Of a stretch of 64,000 bases of DNA, positions 58,401 to 64,000 are shown one piece after another (within the stretch, counting starts at the first letter, position 1; every line of letters starts with the position of its first letter). The notes under the pieces were generated by a model that was given only the letters and a program-made list of their open reading frames with translations, had not been told where the DNA came from and did no database searches. Source of the stretch: Pratylenchus scribneri (Eukaryota; Nematoda; Chromadorea; Rhabditida; Pratylenchidae); contig JAQSEB010000058.1 of NCBI GenBank assembly GCA_030063045.1, forward strand, positions 1,302,001-1,366,000. The letters are read 5' to 3'. The translations under genes and the position numbers were made by a program.

Positions 58401-60781
58401 TTCCACAAACTTTTCCCTCAACATTTTCAAAATTAAAATGGATTGGATTTCTTCCTTCACATTTGGATATTCTCACGCCTTTCTTTCCTTCTCAACTTTA
58501 CATTTTCCAACACCTAATAAAAAGCCGCCATATCCAGTGCCTCGGGCACTTTTCGTGTTGTTCCCATTTCCGTTTGCGCAATTCCACCGCGCGTCCATTT
58601 TTGACGGCCAATCCATCTGTCACAATGCGAATGAATATATTTGAATGAATATTATTAATTCAAATTGGCAAGTTCCTTTCCAACTTAATAAAATTGTATG
58701 CCGAAAAAGGAAATGAACAAAAACAAAAAATGCCTCAGACAATTTGGGTTGATTTTTTGCTTTTTTATGGGAGAAAATTTTCGATTCAAATTTACATCAA
58801 AATTAGGTATAGCAAAGAATTTTTAATGGAAAGGTTCAATCTCCTTTTTTCCATATTTTAGGCTTTATTTATTAATTAAGCATTATAAAAAAATATTTCT
58901 CATTTGAAAAAAAATCTGGAAATATTTAATTTCCAAATTCACTAAACTTCCTAATAAGGAAGCAATAAATATAAATAGCAAAAAAAGATAAGATTGGCTG
59001 AATTCAAACTATATTAAACCTGAACGAAAGCATAATTTGGTTCAAAATTTAATTCACGAATTTTAGGCCACTTTCTCAAGCTTTTTTTCTCCCTTAAAAA
59101 TACAATAAAAATAATTTCACTGGCTAAATTTAAGCCGGCTAATTTTCACATGCACAAAACATTTCCATTTTCTGTCCAAAATTCCTCATCCGAACAAACG
59201 TGGGAAATGCCACACCACAAATCTCCCCCTCCTTCCTCTCAATAATAAATAATTTCTCATATTTCAATTTCCTCCATCATATTTCATATCTCATTTTCCA
59301 CCCAACAAATCCTTCCAATGCCATTCGAATACTTACTTTTTTTTTTCAACGCCTTAGGCGCAGTCCTATCCAATTTGGCCACCTTTTTTGGGTAACCATT
59401 CCATCATTCTCCACCCTCACATCCTTCACATCTTATTCAATTCTCATCAGTAGCCCACTAATACGCCTTTCCATTTTGGCAATGCCCGCCGTTGATGTGC
59501 GTGTCCATTGGCCATTCTTTCCGCAAATTTTGGGGTTCATCCTCTTTCAGGATTTCATTCCTTTTCCATCCAGCCGCTTTTTATAGGAAAATGGGGCCAA
59601 AAGCCCGAATTCCTCCTATTCCTCCCACCCTCAAATTCAGCTGTATTTCCATTGGCAATTGCCGTGCCACCCAAGAGGTCGAGGCTATCTAACTTCTCAT
59701 CGAGCTTCCTTCCTTCTTTTCAGCTGAAAAGTTTTTCCACATTTCCATAAAATTGTAAGGGCCTAATATGGTTCATTCCCGGCATTCGCCACTGCCCCCA
59801 AATCGTTGTCTAGGCACATCCCACAAAAATGTTTTACCCATTTAATTATGTATTCTTATGGAGGCTGGCACACTCAACCGCGAAAAAACTTTTTCGGCGC
59901 ACCAAAAATCCTTTTATTCACTGCAAATGGCAAAAAAGGGGACATAACAACTCTCGAAGGTTCACAATCCACATTGATGTGAAAATTGAAAAACTATTTT
60001 TGATTGGATTTTTTTCTCACACTCAATTTTCCCAGAGACAATTTTTTTAGCCATCCCAGCCAATTTTTTATGTAAATTTGGGTGAAAATTGTAAACCAGA
60101 CGTCTCCTTTTCTAAATTATTCTGTGTATTTCTTCTTCCAAAACAATTTGCATTTAAAAGTGAGTCCCGAGATTAAATGGCATTAATTTTAACTTGTTTA
60201 GAAATGAAATTTGTCCTATTTTAGAATTTTTATTAGATTTAATGTTAATGGTTTCCCTCTTGTCCTTTTTTTCAGTTTCCTTTCGTCAATTATGCCCATG
60301 GGATTGGGATTTTTTTCTTTACCCACTTCCAATTGAAAATGTTCTCCAAATATCACCAATTTTGGCCTAAAATAGTAATTTGTCCATTTATATGTCCCTA
60401 TGTACACCTTTTTTTAATTTCCTTGAACAATTTGCCTCCCATATTTTTCGATTCTTCCAATTTTGCCTTCATTCTTGTTGTGTTGGCAATATTATTTCCT
60501 TCATTTATAGTTTTATCCGAATTGTTCCGCATGCCATTCCGTGTTCCTATTTTTATAATCACCAAATTAATTATTTCTCAAAGTGGATAAAACTATAACT
60601 TGGGATTTTTTACTCTGCTATATTCTTTGGTCAAAAACTCGCAATACTAGAAAAATTAATTCAATAAAATGTTCAGCTGAAAAGAAATAGCCACATTTAT
60701 TTTGGTTGGAGCTTTTACACTTCGAGACTATTTGATGCGCCATTAATCTATCCATCCAAATCCGAATTAATCACATTCAAA
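55439..60781. promoter_or_regulatory. Noncoding stretch with internal TATA promoter
   Basis: No gene is convincing here. TATAAAAAGG at 57267-57276 is a strong TATA box; a 56-codon hydrophobic frame starts 10 nt later at 57287, too close to be downstream of a normal start site. TCCATCC repeats occur at 57847-57866 and their complement at 58077. CACCCTC motifs occur at 55948, 59412 and 59626. This fits a long intron with an alternative promoter or enhancers. Confidence 0.4.
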
Positions 60782-63162
60782 ATGGCCACTGCATTGCGCA
60801 AGTCGTCCGAAGGTCCAATCCCATGGGCTTTTCGGCAACAACAACAACAACAACAATTGTCCCATACACATCAACCACAACAATCATCATATTCTATCGC
60901 CCAACATTACCAACAAAACCCAACATCCAGTCAATATTTATTAGGACCCGGTTCACAACCACCCGTTCGCCGTGCCAGCTTACAACATCAGAAATTGCCG
61001 GATGATGCCATCACTGGCAATGGGGAAAGTGGCCATTTGGATCAACATTGGCCTTTGCCAATGTTCTTCAAGGCCAGCAGCTCCCAAAATTGGGGTCCAT
61101 CCACGGGAAGGACCAATTTTCGATGGGATTCCGGCAGTGGAAGCCATTTGGCTGCAATTGACCATCAAAATCAGAAAGGTCATCATTTGCCAAATGCCCC
61201 AAACTATCATCGTCGTTCTCAACCACAACTTTGCCATTCCGACAGTCAACAAGAGAGTTCACCACCGAATCCATCATCGTATCGCCCACAACCATCCAAT
61301 TCAAATTCGGCATTTGAACATTTTCCACAACAACGTTTTGTAAATCATCGATTCAGTTCCATTGCCACACAAAAAATTCCATCCCAGCCAATGTTGAATG
61401 GCACAATTCCATCAACAACAAACGCAATTTCTACTGGCACTCCGCCCCGTCCCCGGCGTCAATTGCCCCCGTTGATTAGCCAAAGCAGTTTGGGCAGTGC
61501 TTCATCGCATGGGTCACCACGATTTCAGCAACGAAAATTTGGATGCGTCCAACAGAATGCGATGGGAACACCTCCGTCCGACAGGAATAGTCCGGCCACA
61601 TTTCGAAAAGGCAGTGTTGGGCCTGACGAAGATTTTGGCGCTTTTGGCCATCATTCCCAACAATTTTACGGCACAAATACGGCCCATCGTCATCCGGATG
61701 TTGGCATTTCCGCTGGGGAATTATATTCGCCAGAGGCAATTGTTTTGCGCGGCGGCCTAAATGCAAGCGGCGGTGGTGGCAGCGGTGGGGGGCATAGCAC
61801 TAGAGGGGTGGAACGCCGAATTCACCTTCGCCGATGTCCCCAATCTGATTTGGCCAGTCGATTTCAGAGACATCATTATCCAAGTGGGGAAGGAGGCAGC
61901 CGGGGCAGCAGCTTCTCCGGATCCAATGAGTCGACCCCAACCCGTACAATGGGCGGCCAACAGGGTGAAGGTGAGTCAGAGGAACAAAAATAGTAGTGGA
62001 TTAAAAATTGGGACCAAAAAAGAATAATGGAGTCAAATTTAATAATGGAGTCAAATTTTAGCAATTCATAAATTGCTGCAGGGAATATTCAAATTTTAAT
62101 AACCCAATATTGTGGCCCAACTTTTCAACATTTCCTCTTAAACATGATGAGAGATTTTTTCAAACATTATTTCACTTCATTTAATTATAACCTCATAAAA
62201 TTTTCCCAATGGACCAAACATTGTAATGGCCCCAAAAAAGTGTAATCTAATCCCTCGACAATGACATATTATTCAGTGTAGAAGAAATTCAGTTAGATTT
62301 TGCAGAAAAGGGTTAAAGAATTTGGATGAAAATTTAATTACAAAATAGGTAAAAATTTAATCATTTTCTTAATATACTCGAATCAAATGTGCACTTTTTT
62401 GGGTGCTTTTATCTTTACTAAAACACTGATTGTGAGGAATTTATTTATTTTTCATTTTAAAGAACCATTTATGGTTTTTGATGAGGTTTTCCCTGTTAAT
62501 TTGTATTTGTTATTCTAGGGAATATTTTCCATTTTAGCACTTTTACCGGGAATGGAAACTAGAAAATATATTTCCCGGAAATGTTTTTCCCATTATTTAT
62601 AAATTCAATTTCCTCCCACATTTTCGATGGAAATTTAATACACTCAAGAAAATGTACGAAAGAGAGGAAGGAAATGACGAATTTGTTTGATGGAAATATT
62701 TGAGGGGGAATTATAAATTTATAATTTTAAATTAATTTAAAGTGTTTATTTATTTTGAACTTTCAGAAGAACTCATCGATCCCGTGTATTTGGCATTGAA
62801 ACAGGCAACGGCAAAATATGGCACCGGAAATGGAGGATCAACAAATGGCGGAAATGGAAATGGAAGTCGAACAGGTGAGAAAAGAAATATTTTGATATAC
62901 AAAATTCATTTAAAAGATCAAAAATAATCCATAAAATTCCTAAAATATATTCCCAATGTTTTTTGTAGGAAGTCGCCGCAATTCCCAATGTGCATTGGTC
63001 AATCCAAACACCGGACATCTTTTTGATTCGGCAACTCCAAGTCCTCGAAATTTGAGCCAAACCAGTTTGCAAGATTCCGGCTATTCGGGTGGCTTTGCCG
63101 GTGACATTGGCAGTTCCCGTTCTCGTTTGATTGGTTCGACACCACATTTACACGGTGTGTAG
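60782..63162 (+). CDS. Gln/Ser/Pro-rich protein with conserved-looking C-terminal exons, unrecognised
   Basis: Exons 60782-61970, 62767-62874 and 62969-63162 join in phase. The first exon encodes about 396 residues rich in Gln, Ser, Pro, His and Asn (RQQQQQQQLSHTHQPQQ; TGTPPRPRRQLPPLISQSSL), probably disordered. The later exons read EELIDPVYLALKQATAKYG and then RRNSQCALVNPNTGHLFDSA, NLSQTSLQDSGYSGGF; they look more constrained, with Ser/Arg-rich phosphorylation-type sites. A stop follows HLHGV at 63162, but GGTGTG at 63155 could be a donor, so the gene may continue beyond the window. The ATG may be internal, because the frame stays open up to an acceptor-like TTCAG near 60674. I cannot name the family; a neuronal scaffold or signalling protein is a guess. 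Confidence 0.6.
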
Positions 63163-64000
63163 AATATTTTATTTAAAAAATTTAAAATTATTTTCTTTTT
63201 ATTTCAATTTGAATTTTTTTACTTCTTATTTTTCCCAATTTTTTTCTTTTCAATTTTCTCAAAACAAATTTTCTATTCAAGAATATTAAAAAAAGCCATA
63301 GAAGGCATTCATTCATATTTTTAGTGAATTTTTTATGAGGCGAGGGTGGATTTATTTGATGAATGGAAATTCTTGAATTCTCTGTGTGGTTAGGAATTGC
63401 CAATGAATGGGGAAAAATCCTCTGATGAATTGGACAATGGCCGAAAATATACCGAGAATTGGAAATGAATTTTGGGGCAATGCGAGGGAAAATGAATTAA
63501 AAGTGAGAAAGGCACTCTAGGAATATTGTAAATATTTTTAAATACAAAAATTACAAATAATAAAATTCCGAAATAAATTGCAAATCTGCTGATTGAAAAA
63601 ATACAAAATTCTAAATCCAATGAATCTTTTATTTCTGCATTATTAACTATTATTCTCGTTCTTTTTAAATGGCACAAAAAACATAAAAAAGACTGTCCAC
63701 ACTTAGGTCATTTTCAAAAATTAGTATTATTCCCACTGGCCATATTGACTGAATGAATGACTCAAATCCGGTCCAGCCAAATCCGATTTTCCTCTTCACT
63801 GTTTATTTCCCCATGTTTATAATATAAAAGAGGACAAATGCGCGCAATCCACTCCGTTTAATCCATCCGATTTCGAATTCATTCAAGCCGATAATTCCTA
63901 ATGGTCTTTTGCCTCAATTAACAGTCTTTCTTTTCCCCTGTAAAATCCCTTTTCCGAGACTTTATAAATTATTTTGTCTTTTTTCCATCCAATTATTTTT
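63163..64000. promoter_or_regulatory. Noncoding end of window with TATA-like site
   Basis: AT-rich sequence; GAGGGTG at 63342-63348 and a TATAATATAAAAGAGG site at about 63819-63834. The latter could drive a further transcript that starts just outside or at the very end of the window. No coding exon is recognisable. Confidence 0.35.

Noticed and set aside
61476..61960. Minus-strand frames opposite the 60.8-kb exon
   Set aside because: Antisense shadows of a long, low-complexity coding exon whose + strand frame links in phase to downstream exons.

Overview
The window is nuclear DNA of a nematode. It is AT-rich, its genes are split into many short exons by introns that are often only 40-60 nt long, and many start codons sit a few bases after an intron-type 3' splice site (T-rich tract then AG), as expected for spliced-leader trans-splicing. 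The closest gene matches I can recall are the C. elegans orthologues (vha-11, pcn-1, cpsf-1, ssu-2, pisy-1 and the moc genes). The AT-rich noncoding DNA and the many small transposon-like insertions would suit a tylenchid or related parasitic nematode, but I cannot fix the genus.

From 1 to 44.8 kb the window is gene-dense. In order it holds: a cysteine-rich, probably GPI-anchored protein (5' partial, +); an SSU-2/SSUH2 protein (-); a MogA/gephyrin-G-type molybdopterin adenylyltransferase (+); the DDX54/Dbp10 RNA helicase (+); an unrecognised protein with an F-box-like N-terminus (+); PCNA (+); a TXNDC15-like thioredoxin-fold membrane protein (+); V-ATPase subunit C (+); a proline-rich low-complexity protein (+); an NADK2-type NAD kinase (+); a short ORC5-like protein carrying only the C-terminal part (+); CPSF1/CPSF160 (+); phosphatidylinositol synthase (-); and a secreted protein with a C-terminal calcium-binding EGF domain (+). 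For ten of these I could chain exons with matching splice phases into one open frame whose total length is a multiple of three. Closely spaced same-strand runs (MOG-DDX54-F-box-like; NADK2-ORC5-CPSF1) could be operons, but their 200-290 nt gaps do not settle this.

From 44.8 to 64 kb the window is mostly noncoding. It has a few candidate exons at 45.9, 51.7 and 54.5-55.4 kb, then a better-supported multi-exon low-complexity gene at 60.8-63.2 kb. TATA boxes lie at 45.8, 57.3 and 63.8 kb, and a CACCCTC motif recurs far more often than base composition predicts. This looks like a large, regulation-rich locus, perhaps one gene with several alternative first exons.

Mobile and repetitive DNA is the other theme. 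There is a 1.1-kb foldback element (24.3-25.4 kb); a hAT-type element with an 8-bp target duplication that carries a 30-nt minisatellite (43.9-44.5 kb); a related pair of inverted-repeat elements in two introns of CPSF1; a 112-bp TA-flanked palindromic element (52.9 kb); two further minisatellites (20.3-20.9 and 48.5-49.3 kb); and several degenerate tRNA-like elements, mostly in introns. I see no CRISPR array, prophage or bacterial-type system.
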